From Oceanobacter sp045430275 (GTDB taxonomy: Bacteria; Pseudomonadota; Gammaproteobacteria; Pseudomonadales; Oceanobacteraceae): a stretch of DNA of 64,000 nucleotides. Positions 1 to 7,292 of this stretch are shown here, one piece after another; the stretch's first letter is position 1; every line of letters begins with the position of its first letter. A program made the position numbers and the translations under genes. The notes beneath the pieces are model-generated. The model had not been told where the DNA came from, made no database searches, and saw only the letters and a program-made list of their open reading frames with translations. The stretch is taken from positions 186,001 to 250,000 of the forward strand of contig JAILXU010000002.1 of NCBI GenBank assembly GCA_045430275.1. The letters are read 5' to 3'.

Positions 1-2
1 CA

Positions 3-437
3 TCCGGATTTACACTCATTGAACTGATGGTTGTAGTGGCAATTATTGGCATACTCGCCTCATTTGCCATACCACAATACAACGAGTTTATATTACGCAC
101 TGATGCGACAAATTCATTGAGTGCGTTCAGACCCCTCCAAATTAATATTTCAGAATACAACGCCCGCTATGCTGCACTTCCTTCAACGTCTACCGACTTA
201 AACAATGCCATGGGGGTGTCGGTTACTCCAGCGGATTATGCCAGTGGCAAAATCAAATCTATCGAAGTGGGCAACCTTGGTAAACTGACGGGCACATTTA
301 TTGATGCCTCAGGCGGAGTACCCGAACCCATCGCAGGCAAAACATTCAGTCTGGTTCCCACTCGAACCAGTGCTGGAAACATTATATGGTCATCCGAAGC
401 AGGAACACTGGATGCGAAGTACCTCCCAAGAATGTAA
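3..437 (+). CDS. pilA: Type IV major pilin (5' end cut by window)
   Basis: This is the main structural subunit of a type IV pilus, made as a prepilin, cleaved and N-methylated by PilD and polymerised by PilB/PilC. The reading frame is open from base 3, so the leader peptide lies outside the window. The visible part opens with the prepilin cleavage context SGFTLIELMVVVAIIGILAS: Gly at -1, Phe at +1 and the invariant Glu at +5, followed by the hydrophobic assembly helix. It then runs to a stop at 435-437 (144 codons seen). The last residues are KYLPRM, and there is no cysteine anywhere in the visible part, although most pilins close a C-terminal disulfide loop. The gene lies directly upstream of pilB, as in Pseudomonas. 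The family call is secure; the exact pilin class is inferred. Confidence 0.9.
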   Translation, partial: SGFTLIELMVVVAIIGILASFAIPQYNEFILRTDATNSLSAFRPLQINISEYNARYAALPSTSTDLNNAMGVSVTPADYASGKIKSIEVGNLGKLTGTFIDASGGVPEPIAGKTFSLVPTRTSAGNIIWSSEAGTLDAKYLPRM

Positions 438-542
438 CTGTATAACCACCCACCTGTCACAACACCGCTTGTAATCTGGACTAAACCGGGCAACTTGCAC
501 ATACTTGCACGCAAAGTCATCTCTCATCCAGGATCACAAAAT

Positions 543-2246
543 ATGAGTGTGCTGACAGGCATTCCTCGCCGTTTGGTTGAACAAAATCTGATTAATACCG
601 AACAGGCACAAGGACTACTCGAACAAGCAAAAGAAGCTAACACCAACTTCATCACAGTAGCAGCCCAATCCACTCACGTTAAAAGCAGCGTTCTGGCCGC
701 TATGGCTGGAGAAGAATTTGGTGTTCCTGTCATGGATCTGGATGCTTTTGACCCTGATTTGATCCCCGCTGAAGTCGTCAGTTTGGACTTGATTGAAAAA
801 CACCGGGTTCTTCCTCTGTTCAAACGAGGCAACCGATTATTTGTCGCTCAGGTTGACCCGTCACAAATCCAACCCATTGATGAAATCAAATTCAACACCG
901 GAATGACCGTTGAGAGCGTACTGGTCGAACACGCAAAGCTGTCTGCTGCGGTCGATAAATTACTATCGGCTAATGACGATAGCCTGGGCGATCTGGATGA
1001 TGAGCTGGACGATGTCGACCTGGAAGACCCGGATGCAGCTGAAAAACAGCAAGAAAAAGATGCCTCCAACTCTGGCGCAGACGATGACGCCCCCATTGTA
1101 CGATTCATCAATAAGATGCTATTGGATGCCATCAAAATGGGCTCTTCCGATATCCATTTTGAGCCCTATGAAAAGCGTTACCGGGTGCGTTATCGCACCG
1201 ATGGCATGCTCCACGAAGTGTCTTCTCCCCCGCAATCACTTTCTGGCAAAATCGCTGCGCGCTTAAAAGTTATGTCACAAATGGACATTTCTGAGCGACG
1301 GGTTCCTCAGGATGGTCGTATTAAAATGCGCCTGTCCAAAACCAAGGCCATCGATTTTCGGGTTAACACACTTCCGACGCTCTTTGGTGAAAAAATTGTA
1401 TTGCGAATTCTTGACCCCTCATCGGCTCAGTTGGGGATTGATATGTTGGGTTATGAAGCCGCTCAGAAAGACCTCTACATGGACGCTTTGTCCAAGCCTC
1501 AGGGGTTGATTTTGGTAACAGGCCCAACCGGGTCTGGCAAGACAGTATCCCTTTACACTGGCCTGAACATTCTCAATAAAGAAGGCACGAATATTTCAAC
1601 GGCGGAAGACCCTGCCGAGATCAACCTTGAAGGCGTCAACCAATGCAATGTGAATGCTCGAGTCGGTCTCGACTTCGCTGCTGCCCTGCGCTCTTTTTTG
1701 CGACAAGACCCCGACGTCATCATGGTGGGTGAGATTCGAGATCTTGAAACAGCCCAGATTGCCATCAAGGCCGCTCAAACCGGACACCTGGTTTTATCCA
1801 CCTTGCACACCAACAGCGCCCCGGAAACCATTACTCGTATGGCTAATATGGGAGTGCCTTCTTTTAACATTGCGACATCGGTTTCACTCATTATTGCCCA
1901 GCGTTTGGCCAGACGATTGTGCAAAGCCTGTAAGAAACCCGCAGACATCCCTCACGAAGCACTGCTGGAAGCTGGCTTCACTGAAGCTATGCTGGAGAAT
2001 GCGGAGCTGTATGAACCCGTAGGATGCGATAGCTGCAAAGAAGGATTCAAAGGCAGGGTTGGCATCTATGAAGTTGTTAAAATCACCGATGCCCTGTCTC
2101 GTATCATCATGAACGGTGGCAACTCGATTGAAATTGCCGATGTAGCCAAAACCGAAGGCTTTAATAATTTGAAAATATCTGCCCTTGAGAAAGTTGCCCA
2201 AGGCGTCACCAGCCTTTCAGAAGCCAACCGGGTTACAACAGATTAA
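543..2246 (+). CDS. pilB: Type IV pilus assembly ATPase PilB
   Basis: This cytoplasmic hexameric ATPase drives pilus extension. The 567-residue product has an N-terminal MshEN-type domain, a very acidic Asp/Glu linker at about residues 145-185, and a GspE-type ATPase domain. The P-loop GPTGSGKT is near residue 327, followed by the Asp box (STAEDPAEI), Walker B (DVIMVGEIRD) and the His box (HLVLSTLHTN). A C-terminal zinc tetracysteine (CKAC, then CDSC) is present. ATG 543 was chosen over the in-frame ATG 495 because it has AGGA upstream and matches the usual N-terminus (MSVLTGIPRRL). It forms one block with pilA, pilC and pilD. The 60-base spacer to the pilC region holds a perfect inverted repeat, listed separately. 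Confidence 0.97.
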   Translation: MSVLTGIPRRLVEQNLINTEQAQGLLEQAKEANTNFITVAAQSTHVKSSVLAAMAGEEFGVPVMDLDAFDPDLIPAEVVSLDLIEKHRVLPLFKRGNRLFVAQVDPSQIQPIDEIKFNTGMTVESVLVEHAKLSAAVDKLLSANDDSLGDLDDELDDVDLEDPDAAEKQQEKDASNSGADDDAPIVRFINKMLLDAIKMGSSDIHFEPYEKRYRVRYRTDGMLHEVSSPPQSLSGKIAARLKVMSQMDISERRVPQDGRIKMRLSKTKAIDFRVNTLPTLFGEKIVLRILDPSSAQLGIDMLGYEAAQKDLYMDALSKPQGLILVTGPTGSGKTVSLYTGLNILNKEGTNISTAEDPAEINLEGVNQCNVNARVGLDFAAALRSFLRQDPDVIMVGEIRDLETAQIAIKAAQTGHLVLSTLHTNSAPETITRMANMGVPSFNIATSVSLIIAQRLARRLCKACKKPADIPHEALLEAGFTEAMLENAELYEPVGCDSCKEGFKGRVGIYEVVKITDALSRIIMNGGNSIEIADVAKTEGFNNLKISALEKVAQGVTSLSEANRVTTD

Positions 2247-2290
2247 TAGTTAGAGCTAACACACAACGCAAAAAGAACGAATACTGGTAA

Positions 2291-2322
2291 CATGCATATA
2301 AAGCATTGTCTTTATATGCATG
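2291..2322 (+). repeat. Perfect 13-bp inverted repeat between pilB and pilC
   Basis: CATGCATATAAAG (2291-2303) is exactly mirrored by CTTTATATGCATG (2310-2322) around a 6-base loop. The stem is AT-rich and no T-run follows, so it does not look like a Rho-independent terminator. It sits about 30 bases before the pilC start and just before its AGGGGAA ribosome site. A second small hairpin, GTTAG-AG-CTAAC, lies at 2248-2259 just after the pilB stop. It could be an mRNA-stability or processing element, or an operator; the sequence does not decide. Confidence 0.75.
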
Positions 2323-2350
2323 GATTCATCTTCAGGGGAAGCAGATCACC

Positions 2351-3574
2351 ATGGCCAAGCAGCCCAAAAACACCACCTTTGTCTGGGAAGGCAAAAATAA
2401 ACGGGGCCAAAAGGTAAAGGGCGAACTGTCCGGTCCTAATATGGCGGTGATCAAAGCCCAATTGCGCAAGCAAGGCATTCTGCCAGAAAAAGTAAAAAGA
2501 GCGCCGAAACCACTGATGGGGGCAGGCTCCAAAAACAAGAAAATCAAAACGGCTGATATCACATTCTTCACCCGTCAGATGGCCACCATGATCAAAGCGG
2601 GGGTGCCACTGGTTCAATCGTTTGAAATTGTCTCTGACGGTATTGATAATCCAGGCATGCGCGAACTTATCATGGGAATGCGCGACAAAGTGGCTGCCGG
2701 TAATGATTTTGCTTCCGCCCTTAAAGAGTATCCACAATACTTCGATGAGCTTACCTGCAACCTGGTGGAATCGGGCGAGCAGGCCGGTGCTTTGGAAGCT
2801 ATGCTGGATCGTGTTGCAGAATACAAAGAGAAAACCGAAGCACTCAAATCGAAAGTCAAAAAAGCGATGGGCTACCCCATCGCAACATTATCTATTGCAG
2901 CAATTGTAACCGTAATTTTGCTGGTCAAAGTGGTTCCAACGTTTGAAGCCATGTTCAAGAGCTTTGGCTCTGAATTACCTGCACCAACACAGTTTGTTGT
3001 CTATCTATCGGAAGTTGCACAAGCCTATTGGCTTCCCATGGTAGTCCTGATCATGGGGCTTGTTTCCGCATTCAAACAAGCCAGCAAACGCTCCGCTGCC
3101 TTTCGAGACAGCATGGACAAGCTCATGCTTAAAATGCCTATTTTCGGAGATTTGACCCGAAAGGCCGCTGTTGCACGTTTTGCCCGTGTTTTGTCAACTA
3201 CGTTTTCAGCCGGTGTCCCTTTAGTAGAAGCTCTGGAATCCGTATCCGGTGCCGTAGGCAATGCGGTATACAGAGACGCTGTTTTATCTGTTCGATCCGA
3301 GGTCGCAACCGGCCAACAAATGCATTTTGCAATGCGTTCTACTGGCGTTTTTCCCAATATGGTTGTTCAAATGACCAGTATTGGTGAGGAATCTGGTGCA
3401 CTGGATGCCATGCTGGACAAAGCAGCAACGTATTACGAAACCGAAGTGGATGAATCTGTTGATGGCCTGACCGCCATGATGGAACCCTTAATTATGGCTT
3501 TCCTGGGGGTTGTCGTTGGTGGCCTCTTGATTGCCATGTACCTGCCAATTTTCCAGATGGGGAGCGCGATGTAA
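2351..3574 (+). CDS. pilC: Type IV pilus inner-membrane platform protein PilC
   Basis: PilC is the inner-membrane platform on which PilB and PilT act to add or remove pilin subunits. The 407-residue product has the duplicated GspF/PilC fold: a basic cytoplasmic N-terminus, a first T2SSF domain (starting around TFFTRQMATMIKAGVPLVQS), membrane segments near residues 170-190 and 220-240, and a second T2SSF domain (FARVLSTTFSAGVPLVEALE) ending in a hydrophobic C-terminal helix. ATG 2351 is chosen because AGGGGAA lies 11 bases upstream; the longer frame opens with TTG inside the inverted repeat. The stop is 4 bases before pilD, so the two are probably co-translated. Confidence 0.96.
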   Translation: MAKQPKNTTFVWEGKNKRGQKVKGELSGPNMAVIKAQLRKQGILPEKVKRAPKPLMGAGSKNKKIKTADITFFTRQMATMIKAGVPLVQSFEIVSDGIDNPGMRELIMGMRDKVAAGNDFASALKEYPQYFDELTCNLVESGEQAGALEAMLDRVAEYKEKTEALKSKVKKAMGYPIATLSIAAIVTVILLVKVVPTFEAMFKSFGSELPAPTQFVVYLSEVAQAYWLPMVVLIMGLVSAFKQASKRSAAFRDSMDKLMLKMPIFGDLTRKAAVARFARVLSTTFSAGVPLVEALESVSGAVGNAVYRDAVLSVRSEVATGQQMHFAMRSTGVFPNMVVQMTSIGEESGALDAMLDKAATYYETEVDESVDGLTAMMEPLIMAFLGVVVGGLLIAMYLPIFQMGSAM

Positions 3575-3578
3575 GGCT

Positions 3579-4445
3579 ATGGAGCTTTTATCCTATTCAC
3601 CAATAACCCAAGCAATATCCGTTGTATTACTCAGTTTGCTGATTGGCAGTTTTTTGAATGTCGTTATTCTGCGGCTGCCAGTGATGATGTTTCGCAGCTG
3701 GAAAAGGGAGTGCCAAGAGGTTGACTCCCTGCCTGCGCACCCCGCTCTGGAAGATCTGGACAAACCTTATAACCTTGTCACTCCCAATTCCCACTGTCCG
3801 GGTTGCCACTCGCCGGTCAAAGCCTGGCAGAACATTCCAATCCTCAGCTTCTTATTGCTAAAAGGAAAATGTGGACATTGCCAACGCCCTATTGGGCTGC
3901 GATATCCTGTGGTTGAAGCCGTTACTGCCTTGTTAAGTCTGGCACTGGTCTGGTTTTTCCCCTGGGGATGGCCACTAGTGGCAATGCTGGTATTTACCTG
4001 GCTGCTGGTCACCATGTCGGTGATTGATATTGACCATCAGATTTTGCCCGACCAGCTCACCCTTGGGTTGCTCTGGCTTGGTTTACTGGTCAACTCACAG
4101 AACATGTTCACTGATCTACACTCCGCTGTCTGGGGAGCGATTGCAGGCTATTTGAGCTTATGGTCGGTGTACTGGCTATTCAAGTTGATCACGGGCAAGG
4201 AAGGCATGGGCTATGGTGACTTCAAGCTTCTGGCGGCACTCGGGGCTTGGCTGGGCTACCAGAGTATTCTGATGATTATCCTGCTTTCTTCCGTTGTCGG
4301 TGCCGTTGTAGGCATTGCCGGTATTTTGATTATGGGGCGAGACAAGGACATTCCAATTCCATTTGGCCCTTACCTGGCCGCTGCAGGCTGGATTGCTGCT
4401 TTGTTTGGCGATGACATCCTTCAATATTGGCTACCAGTGGCATGA
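3579..4445 (+). CDS. pilD: Prepilin leader peptidase / N-methyltransferase PilD
   Basis: PilD is the inner-membrane aspartic protease that removes the prepilin leader and methylates the new N-terminal Phe of pilins and type II secretion pseudopilins. The 288-residue product has several membrane helices, an N-terminal cytoplasmic loop with the zinc-binding cysteines C73, C76, C98 and C101, and the two catalytic aspartates in SVIDIDHQ (D150) and GYGDFK (D214). The start at 3579 is just after the pilC stop; the family N-terminus (MELLSYSP...) supports it over the upstream in-frame ATG inside pilC. Its stop overlaps the coaE start in ATGA. Confidence 0.96.
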   Translation: MELLSYSPITQAISVVLLSLLIGSFLNVVILRLPVMMFRSWKRECQEVDSLPAHPALEDLDKPYNLVTPNSHCPGCHSPVKAWQNIPILSFLLLKGKCGHCQRPIGLRYPVVEAVTALLSLALVWFFPWGWPLVAMLVFTWLLVTMSVIDIDHQILPDQLTLGLLWLGLLVNSQNMFTDLHSAVWGAIAGYLSLWSVYWLFKLITGKEGMGYGDFKLLAALGAWLGYQSILMIILLSSVVGAVVGIAGILIMGRDKDIPIPFGPYLAAAGWIAALFGDDILQYWLPVA

Positions 4446-5059
4446 GCTTGATCGTTGGATTAACCGGTGGAATTGGCAGTGGGAAAACCGCTGCCAGTGA
4501 CTACCTGGTTCAAAAAGGCATTACCGTTGTGGATTCCGATGTCATCGCGCGTGAAGTCGTTGAGCCGGAACAGCCTGCCTGGCTCGCTATCCGGGATCAC
4601 TTTGGCCCTGAAGCCATTCTGCCCTCTGGCGAACTGAATCGATCCTGGCTGAGAGATCGGGTGTTTCAACAACCATCAGAAAGAACCTGGCTTGAGCAGC
4701 AAACTCACCCGGCAATCCGGGCACTGACCATACAACGCCTGAACCACTCCCAGTCACCTTATGCGATATTGGCATCCCCACTGCTATTTGAAAGTGGCCA
4801 GGATGCACTGGTCAATCGTACGTTGATCATTGATGTGCCTGAAGAGCTGCAAGTCGAGCGCTCGTGTCAACGCGATACAAATTCCCCGGAACAAATTCAA
4901 CGCATTATCCGATCACAAATCAGTCGGGATCAACGCCGCAACCGAGCCAATGACATCGTTGATAATTCAGGAAATCTGCCACATCTCTGGCTCCAACTGG
5001 ATCAACTGCATCAACAATATCTTCAGCTGTCCGGCTCAATGGAAAATTCATCAATATGA
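4442..5059 (+). CDS. coaE: Dephospho-CoA kinase
   Basis: CoaE phosphorylates the 3'-hydroxyl of dephospho-CoA with ATP, the last step of coenzyme A synthesis, in the cytoplasm. The product is 205 residues, normal for the family. The P-loop is GGIGSGKT at residues 9-16, followed by the DSDVIAREVV segment and a lid region rich in Arg (SRDQRRNRAND). ATG 4442 overlaps the pilD stop by ATGA, and the gene's own stop overlaps the yacG start the same way, so pilD-coaE-yacG are probably translationally coupled. This is the same order as in Pseudomonas. Confidence 0.95.
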   Translation: MSLIVGLTGGIGSGKTAASDYLVQKGITVVDSDVIAREVVEPEQPAWLAIRDHFGPEAILPSGELNRSWLRDRVFQQPSERTWLEQQTHPAIRALTIQRLNHSQSPYAILASPLLFESGQDALVNRTLIIDVPEELQVERSCQRDTNSPEQIQRIIRSQISRDQRRNRANDIVDNSGNLPHLWLQLDQLHQQYLQLSGSMENSSI

Positions 5060-5271
5060 CCTCTGAAACATCCCAGTCTGCCCAACAACACACCAAAGCA
5101 CTGATTGTTGAATGCCCAACATGCAGCAAGCCAGTTCAGTGGGGAGAGCAAAGCCTTTCACGCCCTTTCTGTTCCGAGCGCTGCCGCCTGATTGATTTGG
5201 GCGAATGGGCTTCAGAAGGTCATCGAATATCCGGCGAGCACACTTACACCGATAGCAGCCCGGATAATTGA
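5056..5271 (+). CDS. yacG: DNA gyrase inhibitor / zinc-ribbon protein YacG
   Basis: YacG is a small zinc-binding protein that, in E. coli, binds GyrB and inhibits gyrase. The 71-residue product has the four zinc ligands C20, C23, C39 and C43 in CPTC and FCSERC, followed by the conserved RLIDLGEW motif. The start overlaps the coaE stop (ATGA at 5056-5059). It ends the pil-coaE-yacG run and is convergent with the copper chaperone gene, with only 35 bases between the two stops. Those bases contain a weak CATCAC...GTGATG pairing but no T-run. Confidence 0.93.
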   Translation: MTSETSQSAQQHTKALIVECPTCSKPVQWGEQSLSRPFCSERCRLIDLGEWASEGHRISGEHTYTDSSPDN

Positions 5272-5306
5272 AGCATCACCACCCAGGCGCTGAAACACGT
5301 GATGGA

Positions 5307-5768
5307 TTACTGACGCATATCTTTCAGTTCCGTCATCACAGACTGACACTCACCGGATTTGAAGCATACAGTCAGTGCCGGTTTTTCAGGTAGCTCGCCC
5401 GACAGGCCGAACAACATCAGGTGTAACCCCCCCGGTTTCAGTACAACCTGTTCGCCAGCCGGTATGCTCAATTCCGGAATCTGGCGCATACGCATCACAC
5501 CGTTGTCATGCGTATGTGTGTGGATTTCAATGCTGGAAGCCCAGGCCGCACGCGCACTTACCATAGTTTGGTCATTGGCCGTTTGATTATTCAATGTCAT
5601 AAAAGCAGCGCTCATTGAACGACCGGGAATCGGCGCTCGAACATAGGCACCAGACACCTCAAGAACCGCATCATTTACCGTCGCAGTACTGTCGGCCTGA
5701 GCCTGAAAAGCTCCCAATAACAATGTACCCAAGCCCGCCCAAATCAGAAGACTTTTATGTTTGCGCAT
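5307..5768 (-). CDS. Periplasmic copper chaperone PCu(A)C
   Basis: PCu(A)C-family (DUF461) proteins bind Cu(I) in the periplasm and help load the CuA site of cytochrome oxidase. The 153-residue product starts with a signal peptide ending near QAQA. The family's His/Met copper ligands are visible as IEIHTHTHDNGVMRM and, further on, GGLHLMLFGL. Two cysteines near the C-terminus (CFKSGEC) may be extra ligands or form a disulfide. The gene stands alone, divergent from aroQ. No cox genes or SCO partner are nearby, so the link to respiration rests on the family only. Confidence 0.88.
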   Translation of the reverse strand: MRKHKSLLIWAGLGTLLLGAFQAQADSTATVNDAVLEVSGAYVRAPIPGRSMSAAFMTLNNQTANDQTMVSARAAWASSIEIHTHTHDNGVMRMRQIPELSIPAGEQVVLKPGGLHLMLFGLSGELPEKPALTVCFKSGECQSVMTELKDMRQ

Positions 5769-5901
5769 CTTTTTATTCCCCGAACTCTGCTAAAAAAACA
5801 GGGCTAGTGTATAGTCGCCACCTCGAATCCGGCAGAGGCAATTTGTCGCAGCTCCAGATTCATTGGATCGCACAAGTTCAGCAAATTATCACGAGAACCC
5901 C

Positions 5902-6357
5902 ATGGCAAGACTTCTGCTTCTTCAAGGCCCGAACCTGAATTTGCTGGGCACACGAGAGCCTGAAATTTACGGTGCAGTCACCCTTGATGATATCCATCAG
6001 ACATTGACACAACAGGCCAGCCTTCAAGGTCATCAACTGGAATGCTTTCAATCCAATCATGAAGGTGCTCTGGTTGAACGCATCCATGCGGCACGCGAAA
6101 AGACAGATTTCATCCTGATCAACCCGGCTGCTTACACGCATACCAGCGTCGCCATCAGAGATGCTCTGGCGGGTGTTGCCATTCCCTTTATTGAAATTCA
6201 CATCTCCAACGTGCATGCCCGAGAATCCTTTCGCCATCATTCTTACCTTTCCGACATTGCTGTTGGCGTTATCTGCGGTTTAGGCACCCAGGGCTATGAA
6301 TTGGCGCTCACCGCAGCAGTATGCCAACTGTCTCAACAACAGGAATCAACACCATGA
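5902..6357 (+). CDS. aroQ: 3-dehydroquinate dehydratase, type II
   Basis: AroQ converts 3-dehydroquinate to 3-dehydroshikimate in the shikimate pathway to aromatic amino acids. The 151-residue product has the type II signature near its N-terminus (LLLLQGPNLNLLGTREPEIY, carrying the catalytic Arg and Tyr), the NPAAYTHTS loop and the EIHISNVHARESFRHHS loop with the catalytic His. ATG 5902 gives the standard N-terminus; the longer in-frame ATG at 5863 adds residues that do not fit the family. The stop overlaps the prmA start in ATGA. In Pseudomonas, accB and accC lie between these two genes; here they do not. Confidence 0.95.
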   Translation: MARLLLLQGPNLNLLGTREPEIYGAVTLDDIHQTLTQQASLQGHQLECFQSNHEGALVERIHAAREKTDFILINPAAYTHTSVAIRDALAGVAIPFIEIHISNVHARESFRHHSYLSDIAVGVICGLGTQGYELALTAAVCQLSQQQESTP

Positions 6358-7250
6358 CACATTGGGTTCAATTAAAGGTTCATTGTCTCGCCAATCAGGT
6401 TGAGGCAACGGAAGATGCCTTGCTGGCGCTTGGAGCCTTATCCGTGACCCTGCAGGACGATGCAGACCAGCCTATACTGGAGCCAGAACTCGGCACCACG
6501 CCGGTTTGGGATAACACACTGGTCATTGGTCTGTTTGATGCCGAATCAGATACCGAGTCACTGAAAACCGGCTTCATGCCCGCGTTTTCACTCGAAGGTG
6601 GCAGCGGGACGCCGGAATATCGCATAGAGTTGCTGGAAGACAAGGACTGGATTCGTGCCTGGATGGATGATTACCATCCCATGCAATTTGGCCCACGCCT
6701 TTGGGTTTGCCCAAGCTGGCGAGAACCGGAAGACTCCGATGCCGTTAACCTGATGCTCGACCCCGGACTGGCGTTTGGAACCGGGACACACCCGACAACC
6801 GCACTGTGCCTTTCCTGGCTGGATCGAAACATTCAGGGCGGAGAACAGGTGATTGACTATGGATGTGGTAGCGGCATTCTTGGCATTGCCGCCCTGCTGC
6901 TGGGCGCAGAGCGCATGACAGGGGTTGATATTGACCCCCAGGCTTTGCTGGCAACCACAGATAATGCCACCCGTAATCGCATCAGCCCAGACTTGTATCA
7001 GGTCTATTTGCCAGCAGAAGCGCCTACAGAAAAAGCCGATATACTGGTCGCCAATATTTTGGCAGGCCCTCTGAAATCGCTGGCACCACTATTGGCTGAA
7101 CAAGTGAAATCTGGCGGTAAACTGGCTCTGTCAGGATTGCTTGCCAGCCAGGCTGACGAGTTGAACCAGCACTATAGCCAATGGTTTGTGATGGAATCCC
7201 ATCAGCAACAGGGCGATTGGGTTATCCTTAGCGGAACCAAACGGCACTAA
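6354..7250 (+). CDS. prmA: Ribosomal protein L11 methyltransferase
   Basis: PrmA is a cytoplasmic SAM-dependent enzyme that trimethylates lysines and the N-terminus of ribosomal protein L11. The 298-residue product has the small N-terminal L11-binding domain (MTHWVQLKV...), then the methyltransferase domain. That domain shows the substrate loop DPGLAFGTGTHPTT, SAM motif I VIDYGCGSGILGIAAL, an acidic GVDIDPQAL motif and the catalytic-loop motif NILAGPL. The start at ATG 6354 overlaps the aroQ stop. The next gene begins 42 bases downstream. Confidence 0.95.
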   Translation: MTHWVQLKVHCLANQVEATEDALLALGALSVTLQDDADQPILEPELGTTPVWDNTLVIGLFDAESDTESLKTGFMPAFSLEGGSGTPEYRIELLEDKDWIRAWMDDYHPMQFGPRLWVCPSWREPEDSDAVNLMLDPGLAFGTGTHPTTALCLSWLDRNIQGGEQVIDYGCGSGILGIAALLLGAERMTGVDIDPQALLATTDNATRNRISPDLYQVYLPAEAPTEKADILVANILAGPLKSLAPLLAEQVKSGGKLALSGLLASQADELNQHYSQWFVMESHQQQGDWVILSGTKRH

Positions 7251-7292
7251 ACATACACAGAGCAGGCGAACGCATCTTGACGAGGCATACTG

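Noticed and set aside
480..512. Possible sigma-54 promoter before pilB (GGGCAACTTGCACATACTTGCA-like stretch)
   Set aside because: The GG and GC elements are not at the required 10-base interval, so the match fails.
5272..5306. CATCAC...GTGATG pairing between yacG and the copper chaperone gene as a terminator
   Set aside because: A 6-bp stem with a 19-base loop and no T-run is too weak to call.
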